Shown: positions 56,938-64,000 of the stretch, in pieces
How positions within the stretch are numbered: position 1 is the first letter of the stretch
Layout: every line of letters begins with the position of its first letter
Source of the DNA: Ilyomonas sp963847085
GTDB taxonomy: Bacteria; Bacteroidota; Bacteroidia; Chitinophagales; Chitinophagaceae
Direction: 5' to 3'
Length of the DNA: 64,000 nucleotides
Assembly: GCA_963847085.1 (NCBI GenBank)
Contig: CAWJYO010000009.1
Coordinates: forward strand, 744,001-808,000
Translations under genes and position numbers: made by a program
The notes under the pieces: generated by a model
Told to the model about the DNA's origin: nothing
What the model saw: the letters and a program-made list of their open reading frames with translations, nothing else
Databases searched by the model: none

Positions 56938-58016
56938 ATGATACGCTTCTTCTTTTTATCGCTTTTTATAGTAATGATGATGACCGCTTGTTCGTCTTCA
57001 GATACAAAACAAAAACCACTTCAAACATCAACAAAAACAACAACGCAATACAAAATGGCAACGGTTGAAAAAGGTGCTTTGGCAACTACTATAAAGCTAC
57101 CTGCACAACTTGCGGCTTACGAAGAAGTAAGCATCTTTCCAAAAGTGAATGGTTATGTAAAAACAGTGTGGTTGACATTGGTTCGGAGGTGAAAAAAGGG
57201 CAATTGTTAATGACGTTGGAAGCGCCCGAAATGCTGGAGCAGACAATTGGCGCAAAAGAAAAATATTTGCAGTCGCAATCCAATTTTGCCATAGCAAAAG
57301 AACGCTACCAACGACTGGCAGTGGCATCGGCAACGGCGGGTGCTATTTCGCCTTACGATTTATCTTCTGCCAAATCTACCATGCAGGCGGATAGTGCGCT
57401 TTCCAACGCTCAAAAAATGGCCTGGCAAATGCAGGAAACGGTGCAGGGATATTTGAATGTAACTGCACCATTTGACGGCGTGATCACGCAACGCAATGTT
57501 CATCCCGGCGCATTGGTAAATGCGGTTGACAAAAGCACGCCGATGCTGGAGTTGAAAACGATTAAGCATCTGCGTTTGCAAGTGCAGGTGCCGGAAGATA
57601 TGGCTGCTTCTCTTAAAGAAAAAGACAGCATTTATTTCACCACCAGTGCAATGCCCGGTGCAAGGTTTGCGGGCATTGTAAGCCGCAAGTCAATGAACAT
57701 TCAATCGCAATTGAGAAGCGAATTGATAGAAGCTGATATTGACAACCGCGATGCAAAATTATCGCCCGGCATGTATGCCGATGTAATGTTATCGTCCAAC
57801 GGTAGTGCGAATGCTTTTATCGTTCCAAAGATGGCGGTTCTTACTACAACGGAAGGGAAATACATTTTAGTAAAAAATGGCGAAAACAAACTGCAAAAGA
57901 TAAACGTAACCACCGGCAATCAGAGTGAAAACAAAGTGGAAGTGTTTGGAGATGTGCAGGCAGGCGAACAAGTTATTGCCAACCCGGATGAAAGTATGTT
58001 GGATGATGCAGAATAA
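56938..58016 (+). CDS. RND efflux periplasmic adaptor subunit, lipoprotein (one frameshift)
   Basis: Membrane-fusion protein, about 359 residues corrected. Lipobox in MIRFFFLSLFIVMMMTACSSS. Barrel-sandwich/biotinyl-like hybrid: KLPAQLAAYEEVSIFPKVNGYVKTV then, after a missing G near 57168-57172, VDIGSEVKKGQLLMTLEAPEML. Helical hairpin about residues 90-165, APFDGVITQRNVHPGALV, beta-barrel (SPGMYADVMLSSN) and membrane-proximal domain (GKYILVKNGENKLQKINVTTGNQSENKVEVFGDVQAGEQVI). Links the RND pump with TolC. Confidence 0.9.
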
Positions 58017-58018
58017 AA

Positions 58019-58165
58019 CGATTTATGATTTTCGATTTATGATTGCGAAACCAAAATGTATAACCTCATATCATTTTAAATTTATCAGGCATACATTACT
58101 TTTCGCTGGAAGTCATTATTGATGTGGATTACAACAATCATAAATCCGAAATCACAAATTTAAAA
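58019..58165. repeat. ATTTATGATT-family repeat, long copy
   Basis: Left arm GATTTATGATTTTCGATTTATGATTG (58020-58045) and right arm CAATCATAAATCCGAAATCACAAAT (58136-58160) pair imperfectly over a loop of about 90 bases. It reaches into the start of the next gene. Confidence 0.7.
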
Positions 58166-58167
58166 TT

Positions 58168-59475
58168 GTGTTATGCTTTTGGAAATGCCATTATTTTGCT
58201 CGTAAAATCAACGGCTTGCAAAGCGTCATTTTCATTGTTTATCTTTTTGTTTTTTGCTGGCTCATTACTATCATTCCATTCTTTAAAAAATCGGGCATTG
58301 GTAAGGCCGGATTGATCCTTTTATTCATTATTAAAATTCTTGCAGGTTTTGCATACGCATGGTTGTATGCAACTCCGCAATACATTGCTACCGCCGATAC
58401 TTGGCATTTTTATAACGACAGTCTGAAAGAAACAGCCTGGCTGTTGCGCGATCCGTCTGGTTTTATCAAAGATTTATTTTACTCGCCTTATGGCAAAAGC
58501 GGCAATTTGTTTTCAGGCGTTTCTTCTTACTGGAACGATTTAAAAGACAATGTTTTTATTAAGCTGATGGCTGTAATCAATGTGTTTACGAACAAGAGTT
58601 ATTACACCAATATTATCGTGTTCAATTTTCTTTACTTCTTTGGGCCGGTTGCATTGTATCGGTTGGTTCAACCGCTTTGGAAATTCAATAAATGGTGGTT
58701 GATAGCAGTCACTTTCCTGATGCCATCGTTTCTGTTTTGGTGCAGCGGCATTCATAAAGACGGGCTCCTTTTTTCGGCTTTGATGATAAGCATTTATTGC
58801 TTTTATAAACAAGTAGTACAACACCGTTTTTCATGGAAACATAGCTTAGCTCTACTGTTTTGTTTTGTTCTTTTATTCGCTTTGCGAAATGCAATACTTT
58901 TCCTATTGTTACCGGCAATGATTTGCTGTTATTTTTAAGTACAAAAACAAAGCATTATCAATGGTTTGTTTTTGCGCTTTTTTACACGGTTGCCATTCTT
59001 CTCTTTTTTGTTTTGCCCCATTTTTCTCACCTGCTAAACTTTCCGCAATACATCGTGAATAAGCAGGCAGAATTCAATGCTTTACCCGGCAATTCAAAAG
59101 TGTATTTGCCCATTTTGCAACCAACGCATTTTTTCTTTTGTACGATTTTTTCCTTATGCCTTAGACCTCGTTTTTCTGCGTCCGCACTGGCGCGATGTAA
59201 AAAACATTCCTTCCTTGCTTTCCTTTCTTGAAAATGCTTTTGTGATTGGCCTATTGTTGTTTTGGAGCCTCTTTCACCGGCCTCTGCAAAGTGTACATCC
59301 TTTGCTTATATTCTTTTTCTTTTTCAGTCTCTCCGTGTGGCTGCTATGCGGTTATACAGTTCCTTTTGCTGGTGCTGTAGTGCGATACAAAAGTGTGGTT
59401 GCTCCTCTTTTCATTCTTTCTTTCATATTGACAAGCGATGTTAGAAGTTTGTTTTCAGTAAAATTAAATAAATAA
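58168..59475 (+). CDS. Multi-pass membrane protein, unknown (two frameshifts)
   Basis: About 435 residues, at least ten hydrophobic segments. Notable stretches: YIATADTWHFYNDSLKETAWLLRDPSGFIKDLFYSPYGKSGN, MPSFLFWCSGIHKDGLLFSALMISIYCFYKQ and late VWLLCGYTVPFAGAVVRYKSVVAPLFILSFILTSD. A missing T near 58932-58936 and an extra base near 59129-59140 split it into three frames. The SGIHKDGLL and FxGAxxRYK pieces are like those in O-antigen polymerase/EpsG-type proteins, but this is only a resemblance. The start ATG at 58168 is uncertain because the repeat abuts it. Confidence 0.6.
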
Positions 59476-59610
59476 ATAATTTGTATTTTTTGTTAATTAA
59501 TTATCTTGATTATTCTTTTTTGTGAATAAATTTTTTAATCAATAAAAAAATATGAAGCGAATTTGGATGAAAAGCGTTTTTTTTGCCATTATAAAAATTT
59601 ATTCAAATCT

Positions 59611-61800
59611 ATGTCATTACGGTTTCAGGCAATCAATAACTTGACAAGCCACCTTCAAACACCAACTGAGAAATCTGCTAAGATTACTGCTATTTTCGGC
59701 GACCATGTTTTTACTCTGAAAAAAGCCCGTGAATTTCTCAGCGATGAAGCTTACAAAAGCCTCGCTGGCAGTGTAAAAGGCGGCAAAAAGATTGACCGTT
59801 ATGTAGCTAACCAAATTGCCAGTGGCATGAGAGCCTGGGCAGAAGGAATGGGCGTTACACATTATACGCACTGGTTTCAGCCGTTGACCGGCACTACAGC
59901 AGAAAAACACGATTCTTTCTTTACCATAAAAAGCGACGGAACAGCGATTGAAGAATTTGATGGTGCTGCGTTGATACAGCAGGAGCCTGATGCTTCTTCG
60001 TTTCCCAGTGGCGGTCTGCGGGCTACTTTTGAAGCCCGTGGCTATACGGCATGGGATCCTTCTTCGCCAGCGTTCATCATGGAGATCGGCAATGGCAAAA
60101 CGCTTTGTATTCCTACCATATTTGTATCGTACACCGGCGAATCGCTCGATTATAAAGCTCCTCTTTTAAAAGCAATTGAAGCTTTGAATAAATCAGCCGT
60201 TGAAGTAGCCAATTATTTTGATAAAAACGTAACCAAAGTAACGGCTACATTGGGCTGGGAGCAGGAATATTTTGTGATAGACGAAGGTTTGGCGAATGCC
60301 CGCCCCGATTTGGTGCAATGCGGCCGAACGGTGTTTGGTGCTGCTCCTGCAAAAGGGCAGCAGTTGGAAGACCATTATTTTGGTTCGATACCTGAACGGG
60401 TATATGCGTTTATGCGCGATTATGAAACGGAAGCTTATAAATTGGGCATTCCTTTGCGTACACGCCATAATGAAGTGGCACCTGCACAGTTTGAATGCGC
60501 CCCCATTTTTGAAGAAGTGAACCTGGCAGTTGACCACAACACGTTGTTGATGGACGTAATGGCGCGCGTGGCCAAGCGTCATAACCTGGTGGTATTGTTG
60601 CACGAAAAGCCATTTGCTGGCATCAATGGCAGCGGTAAGCACAACAACTGGAGCATGGCAACCGATACCGGCGTGAACTTATTAGCGCCCGGAAAAACGC
60701 CAAAAACAAATCTGATGTTCCTTACCTTTTTTGTAAACACCATCAAAGCTGTGCACGACTATGCCGATTTGCTTCGCGCCGCAATTGCTTCTGCGCCAAA
60801 CGACCATCGCTTGGGTGCCAATGAAGCACCGCCTGCTATCATTTCGGTGTTTGTAGGCCAATATCTGGCTAAAGTTTTATCTGATATTGAAACCCGCGTA
60901 GGAAATAAATTCGACGAGCAGGACGAAGCTATATTAAAGCTGGATTTGCATCGCAGCATACCTGAATTGATGCTCGATAATACCGACCGTAACCGCACTT
61001 CGCCTTTTGCTTTTACAGGAAATAAATTTGAGTTCCGCGCGGTAGGTTCATCTGCCAATTGCGCCAATGCAATGATTGCATTGAACTCGATTGTAGCTGA
61101 AACACTGAAGAATTTTAAAGAAGAAGTGGATAGCCTCATTGATAAAAATGAGAAGAAAGAAATTGCTATCATGCACGTAATTCAGAAATACATTGTGGAA
61201 AGCAAAAAAGTATTATTTGAAGGTGATGGTTATAGCGAAGAATGGACGCAGGAAGCTGAAAAGCGCGGCTTGCCCAATGTAAAAACAACACCGCTTGCGC
61301 TGGATGCGATGCTTACCGATAAAGCCAAGCATTTGTTTGAAAGCAACAAAGTGTACAATCATTTGGAACTGGAAGCACGTCATGAAATTGAATTGGAAAA
61401 ATACCTTAAGAAAGTGCAGATTGAAGCCCGCATTATGGGTGATATTGCCTTGAACCACATTATTCCGGCAACGATTAATTATCAGAATACGCTGGCAGAA
61501 AATATCAAAAGATTAAAAGATGCCGGTTTGCCTGAATCTTCATTCGGCATTCAAACGGAAATTTTGAAGGAGATAGCCGATCACGTGCAAGTTATTTACA
61601 CAAAAGTAAACGAGATGGTAGAAGCTCGTAAAGTGGCAAACAATATGAGCGATACACGCGAAAAAGCCATTGCTTACTGCGATGATGTAAAGGGAAAATA
61701 TTTTGATGAGATCCGTTATCACGTTGATAAACTGGAACACTTAGTGGACGATGATAAATGGACTTTACCAAAGTATCGTGAGATTTTGTTTTTGCGGTAA
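59611..61800 (+). CDS. glnA: Glutamine synthetase type III
   Basis: Makes glutamine from glutamate, ammonia and ATP; GSIII is characteristic of Bacteroidota. 729 residues, family length. The N-terminal block is FGDHVFTLKKAREFLSDEAYKSL. Catalytic parts: THYTHWFQPLTGTTAEKHDSFF, SFPSGGLRATFEARGYTAWDPSSPAFI, ATLGWEQEYFVIDE, TRHNEVAPAQFECAPIFEEVNLAVDHN, LLHEKPFAGINGSGKHNNWSMATDTG and TSPFAFTGNKFEFRAVGSSANCANAMI. I used the ATG at 59611 (MSLRFQAINN); an upstream TTG at 59563 is less likely. Confidence 0.95.
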   Translation: MSLRFQAINNLTSHLQTPTEKSAKITAIFGDHVFTLKKAREFLSDEAYKSLAGSVKGGKKIDRYVANQIASGMRAWAEGMGVTHYTHWFQPLTGTTAEKHDSFFTIKSDGTAIEEFDGAALIQQEPDASSFPSGGLRATFEARGYTAWDPSSPAFIMEIGNGKTLCIPTIFVSYTGESLDYKAPLLKAIEALNKSAVEVANYFDKNVTKVTATLGWEQEYFVIDEGLANARPDLVQCGRTVFGAAPAKGQQLEDHYFGSIPERVYAFMRDYETEAYKLGIPLRTRHNEVAPAQFECAPIFEEVNLAVDHNTLLMDVMARVAKRHNLVVLLHEKPFAGINGSGKHNNWSMATDTGVNLLAPGKTPKTNLMFLTFFVNTIKAVHDYADLLRAAIASAPNDHRLGANEAPPAIISVFVGQYLAKVLSDIETRVGNKFDEQDEAILKLDLHRSIPELMLDNTDRNRTSPFAFTGNKFEFRAVGSSANCANAMIALNSIVAETLKNFKEEVDSLIDKNEKKEIAIMHVIQKYIVESKKVLFEGDGYSEEWTQEAEKRGLPNVKTTPLALDAMLTDKAKHLFESNKVYNHLELEARHEIELEKYLKKVQIEARIMGDIALNHIIPATINYQNTLAENIKRLKDAGLPESSFGIQTEILKEIADHVQVIYTKVNEMVEARKVANNMSDTREKAIAYCDDVKGKYFDEIRYHVDKLEHLVDDDKWTLPKYREILFLR

Positions 61801-61807
61801 TTTGATG

Positions 61808-61988
61808 GAACACGGATGACAAGGACTTCGTGCACAGATATTCAGGATTGAATTTAAAATATTCAGAAATCAGTTTTTAAAATAAAAAGTTCCGAAGTTG
61901 TAAAAGCTTCGGAACTTTTTTATAATTTAAGCGTATTCAAAACAAAAATCCTTCAATCTATGCCCAAAGATCCGTGTCATCCGTGTTC
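61808..61988. repeat. Long inverted repeat with GAACACGGATGAC arms
   Basis: 13 bp perfect arms (61808-61820 with 61976-61988) enclose the glnA terminator. The right arm overlaps the stop codon of aroE (61987-61989). The ATCCGTGTCATCCGTGTTC word is common as an intergenic repeat in environmental genomes, from memory. Confidence 0.65.
61885..61922. terminator. Intrinsic terminator glnA / aroE
   Basis: 13 bp stem AAAAGTTCCGAAG (61885-61897) with CTTCGGAACTTTT, then T-run; A-rich on the other side. Serves both convergent genes. Confidence 0.85.
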
Positions 61989-62730
61989 ATATTTCTTCAT
62001 TCCATATTTTCCAGTTTTCTTCGGCCTGTATGGTTAGCATGTCGTACCCGTTTTGAATGGCAGCGCCCTGTTCTTTTCCTAACGATAAAAACCTGGTTAG
62101 CGGTGGGTTGTACACCAAATCAAACAGGTAATGTTTTGGTGATAAAAGATGATAGGGAATGGGCGGCGCTTCATCTACTTTTGGATATGTGCCCAACGGA
62201 GTACAATTGATAATAACGCTGTATTCTTTCATCACTTCTTCAGTGATATTTTCATAGCGTATCATGCCATTAGAAGTTCCGCTTCGCGATACAATTTGAT
62301 ACATTATGTTCAATTTCTTCAACACAAATTCTACAGCTGCCGATGCACCACCGCTGCCCAAAATCAATGCGTGTGTATGATGCGGCTGCCAATGAGTAAT
62401 GAATGATTTTTCAAAACCAACCACATCAGTGTTATAACCGTAAAGTTTGTTTTTGTCCACTTTTATGCAGTTGCAGGCACCCATTTGTTTTACTTCGTTC
62501 TGTAGCGCCTTGCAAATAAGATAACACCTGCTTTTTATAAGGAATGGTAACGGCAAGACCTTTTAAATTGGATACCGATTGTAAGAGCTTGGGTAGTTCT
62601 TCAATGGAAGAAATGGGAAAGTTTACAAACAAGCATCTTGTATGTATTCGTCCAAAAATTTTTGGGTAAAATATTTTTGCGAAAACGAATGAGATAAGGG
62701 AAAACCGATAATACCAAACGTTTGCACCAT
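61987..62730 (-). CDS. aroE: Shikimate dehydrogenase (two frameshifts)
   Basis: Reduces 3-dehydroshikimate with NADPH; aromatic amino-acid pathway. About 247 residues. The N-terminus is MVQTFGIIGFPLSHSFSQKYFTQKF, where PLSHS is the shikimate-binding motif. A missing T near 62628-62632 precedes FVNFPISSIEELPKLLQSVSNLKGLAVTIPYKKQ (catalytic Lys). An extra base near 62499-62502 follows. NTDVVGFEKSF (catalytic Asp), LILGSGGASAAVEFVLKKL (NADP loop) and IQNGYDMLTIQAEENWKIW complete the enzyme. Starts within the stop codon of the ComA-like gene (TAATG). Confidence 0.9.
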
Positions 62731-63509
62731 TACATTCTTTGTTTGGTTTCGGCATCTAAGTACAAATGAAACGTATCGCCGCGAAGCCCGATGCGCATGG
62801 TTTCCAACGGAATCATTTCAGAAGGCGCAATATTGCCCAGATTCACATTACAGCCCAGCAACTCCAGAAAGTAAAGCTGCTGTTCTTTTTGCGGTGCTTC
62901 CCATATAATTTTTTCGCCTGGAATCTGGGTTAAAATTTCGTTCACCAAACCCTCTCTTACTTCACCACTGCCACGATAAATGCCTACGGTGCCGCCTTCT
63001 CTTGCTTCTGCAATCACATACGTTGCACCCGCTTCAAGCTCGGCTCTCATTTGTTCAATCCATTTGTAAGGAGGAATGATGTGTGTAGCATCTTTGCTGC
63101 CTACTTCACTTAACACCGTTGCATGTTTGGTGAGCTTTTCTATATAACCGCATTTCTCAGCATGAGGAATGGTAATAGAGCCATCGCTTACTTCTATATA
63201 AGCAATGTTATAATCTTTACAAACAGCAATGTATTCGTCAATCTGATTGCGGATTAAAAAAGCTTCGAACAAGGTTCCTCCAAAATAAACCGGAATGTTG
63301 TACGATTGATACAAGTCAATCTTCTCGCGAAGATTCGGCGTAACAAAAGAAGTTCCGAAACCAAGTTTTACAATATCAACATAAGGATGCGCAATACTTA
63401 AAAAATTTTGAGCTTCGTTCAGGCTTAATCCTTTATCCATTACCATTGTGATGCCGTTCGTTCGTGGCTGCTGAGTGCGTTCCGGGATCTGCGCAAGATG
63501 AAAATTCAT
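62730..63509 (-). CDS. ComA-like phosphosulfolactate synthase family protein
   Basis: 259 residues of the (2R)-phospho-3-sulfolactate synthase family (PF02679), TIM-barrel. In methanogens ComA adds sulfite to phosphoenolpyruvate in coenzyme M synthesis. Visible: MVMDKGLSLNEAQNFLSIAHPYVDIVKLGFGTSFV, YFGGTLFEAFLIRNQ, IEVSDGSITIP, KCGYIEKLTKHATVLSEVGSKD, YVIAEAREGGTVGIY, IIWEAPQKEQQLYFLELLGCNVNLGNIAPSEMIPLETMRIGLRGDT. Bacteroidota homologues are linked by some to sulfonate or sulfonolipid (capnine-type) metabolism; this is inference. Coupled to aroE by one-base overlap. Confidence 0.87.
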   Translation of the reverse strand: MNFHLAQIPERTQQPRTNGITMVMDKGLSLNEAQNFLSIAHPYVDIVKLGFGTSFVTPNLREKIDLYQSYNIPVYFGGTLFEAFLIRNQIDEYIAVCKDYNIAYIEVSDGSITIPHAEKCGYIEKLTKHATVLSEVGSKDATHIIPPYKWIEQMRAELEAGATYVIAEAREGGTVGIYRGSGEVREGLVNEILTQIPGEKIIWEAPQKEQQLYFLELLGCNVNLGNIAPSEMIPLETMRIGLRGDTFHLYLDAETKQRM

Positions 63510-63632
63510 TCGTTGTGGTTTAACGGCGGCAAAAATAAGAAAGCATGTATTGCTAATTGTTAATTGTTAACCGAACATTCGGTAAGAAGGGAATGTTATG
63601 GGTTGATTGATGCTTTGGTTTTGTCATAATTT

Positions 63633-64000
63633 TTATTGCCAGTTAGTTTGTTTTAAAAATTGAATGAATTGATCGGTTGCTTTGCGGCGATGACTAAACT
63701 TATTTTTCTCATCCATTGTCATTTGAGCAAAAGTTTTATCACTTCCTTCGGGAATAAAAACAGTATCATAACCAAAGCCACCTTCACCGCTGGGATGTTC
63801 TGTAATCATGCCTTTACAAACACCTTCAAAAAGATGTTGTTCATCATTTAAAAGCAAACAAATCACCGTTTTAAAATGTGCAGTTCGAAGGGTTTGGTTT
63901 TGCATGTTTTTTAGCAGTTTATCAATGTTGGCGCTAAAGTTTTTATTCTCGCCTGCATAACGCGCACTCTTCACGCCAGGTTCACCATTCAGGGCTTCTA
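63633..64000 (-). CDS. rdgB: XTP/dITP diphosphatase, C-terminal part (N-terminus beyond right edge)
   Basis: Ham1/RdgB-type enzyme that clears non-canonical nucleoside triphosphates. About 121 residues are in the window and the frame is open to the edge. Key blocks: EALNGEPGVKSARYAGE at the edge, ICLLLNDEQHLFEGVCKGMITEHPSGEGGFGYDTVFIPEG and the substrate-specificity motif FAQMTMDEKNKFSHRRKATDQFIQFL, with the conserved SHRxKA. The gap to the ComA-like gene (63510-63632) shows no feature except CAAAAATA near 63530, a possible minus-strand -7 element. Confidence 0.93.
   Translation of the reverse strand, partial: EALNGEPGVKSARYAGENKNFSANIDKLLKNMQNQTLRTAHFKTVICLLLNDEQHLFEGVCKGMITEHPSGEGGFGYDTVFIPEGSDKTFAQMTMDEKNKFSHRRKATDQFIQFLKQTNWQ

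Noticed and set aside
1..64000. CRISPR array, tRNA, rRNA, insertion sequence or prophage
   Set aside because: No regularly spaced direct repeats, tRNA cloverleaf, rRNA segment, transposase or phage genes were seen. The dispersed repeats are single hairpins, not arrays.

Overview
The window reads as chromosomal DNA of a Bacteroidota bacterium, most likely of the Chitinophagia/Chitinophagaceae type. The signs are a LytS/LytTR sensor-regulator pair, a BamA gene followed by two OmpH/Skp chaperones, a type III glutamine synthetase, a DUF2807 adhesin-like protein with SGSG repeats, an arginine cluster with the succinyl/acetylornithine type of carbamoyltransferase, start codons without clear Shine-Dalgarno sequences, and a TTTG-N19-TAnnTTTG promoter. 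I see no prophage, insertion sequence, CRISPR array, tRNA or rRNA.

Layout. 1-6.2 kb: ppk1 (cut by the left edge), a two-component pair, a DUF4870 protein, argS and a GtrA protein. 6.3-10.5 kb: infA-rpmJ-rpsM-rpsK-rpsD-rpoA-rplQ. 10.5-14.5 kb: kdsA, a beta-helix lipoprotein and a thioredoxin-like protein. 14.8-20.8 kb: bamA, two OmpH/Skp genes, plsY and prmA. 21-31.2 kb: an arginine cluster (GNAT acyltransferase, argG, an APH-like kinase, argC, argD, argF', argB, argE, a toxin-antitoxin-like pair, argH). 31.2-37.6 kb: a large heme-c lipoprotein, a GNAT protein, an esterase, a small membrane protein and an ABC-2 permease. 37.9-43.6 kb: cysC-cysD-cysN, then UDP-glucose dehydrogenase and UDP-glucuronate decarboxylase. 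43.7-51.4 kb: recJ, polyprenyl synthetase, an OmpA-like protein, htpG and the DUF2807 protein. 51.5-59.5 kb: a small protein, then a TolC/RND/adaptor efflux system and a membrane protein. 59.6-64 kb: type III glnA, aroE, a ComA-like gene and rdgB (cut by the right edge).

Two properties cut across the window. First, at least 27 single-base frameshifts break otherwise highly conserved genes; 14 of them fall within the 3.3 kb of infA-rpoA, while argG through argE has none. This looks like sequence or consensus error, so the broken genes are annotated at full span. Second, the DNA is rich in short repeats: a nonamer AAAAACAAA (about 65 copies by eye on both strands, many in gaps between genes and in terminator stems) and several families of intergenic inverted repeats.

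Most interesting candidates: (1) the dispersed AAAAACAAA motif, with an 18-base composite form ahead of both bamA and the UDP-glucose dehydrogenase gene; (2) a possible arginine-rich leader peptide ahead of the arginine genes, suggesting attenuation; (3) Val90 in the ArgF'-type carbamoyltransferase, which predicts a succinylated arginine pathway; (4) the toxin-antitoxin-like pair and the APH-like kinase inside the arginine cluster. No large, clearly novel multi-gene system is visible.
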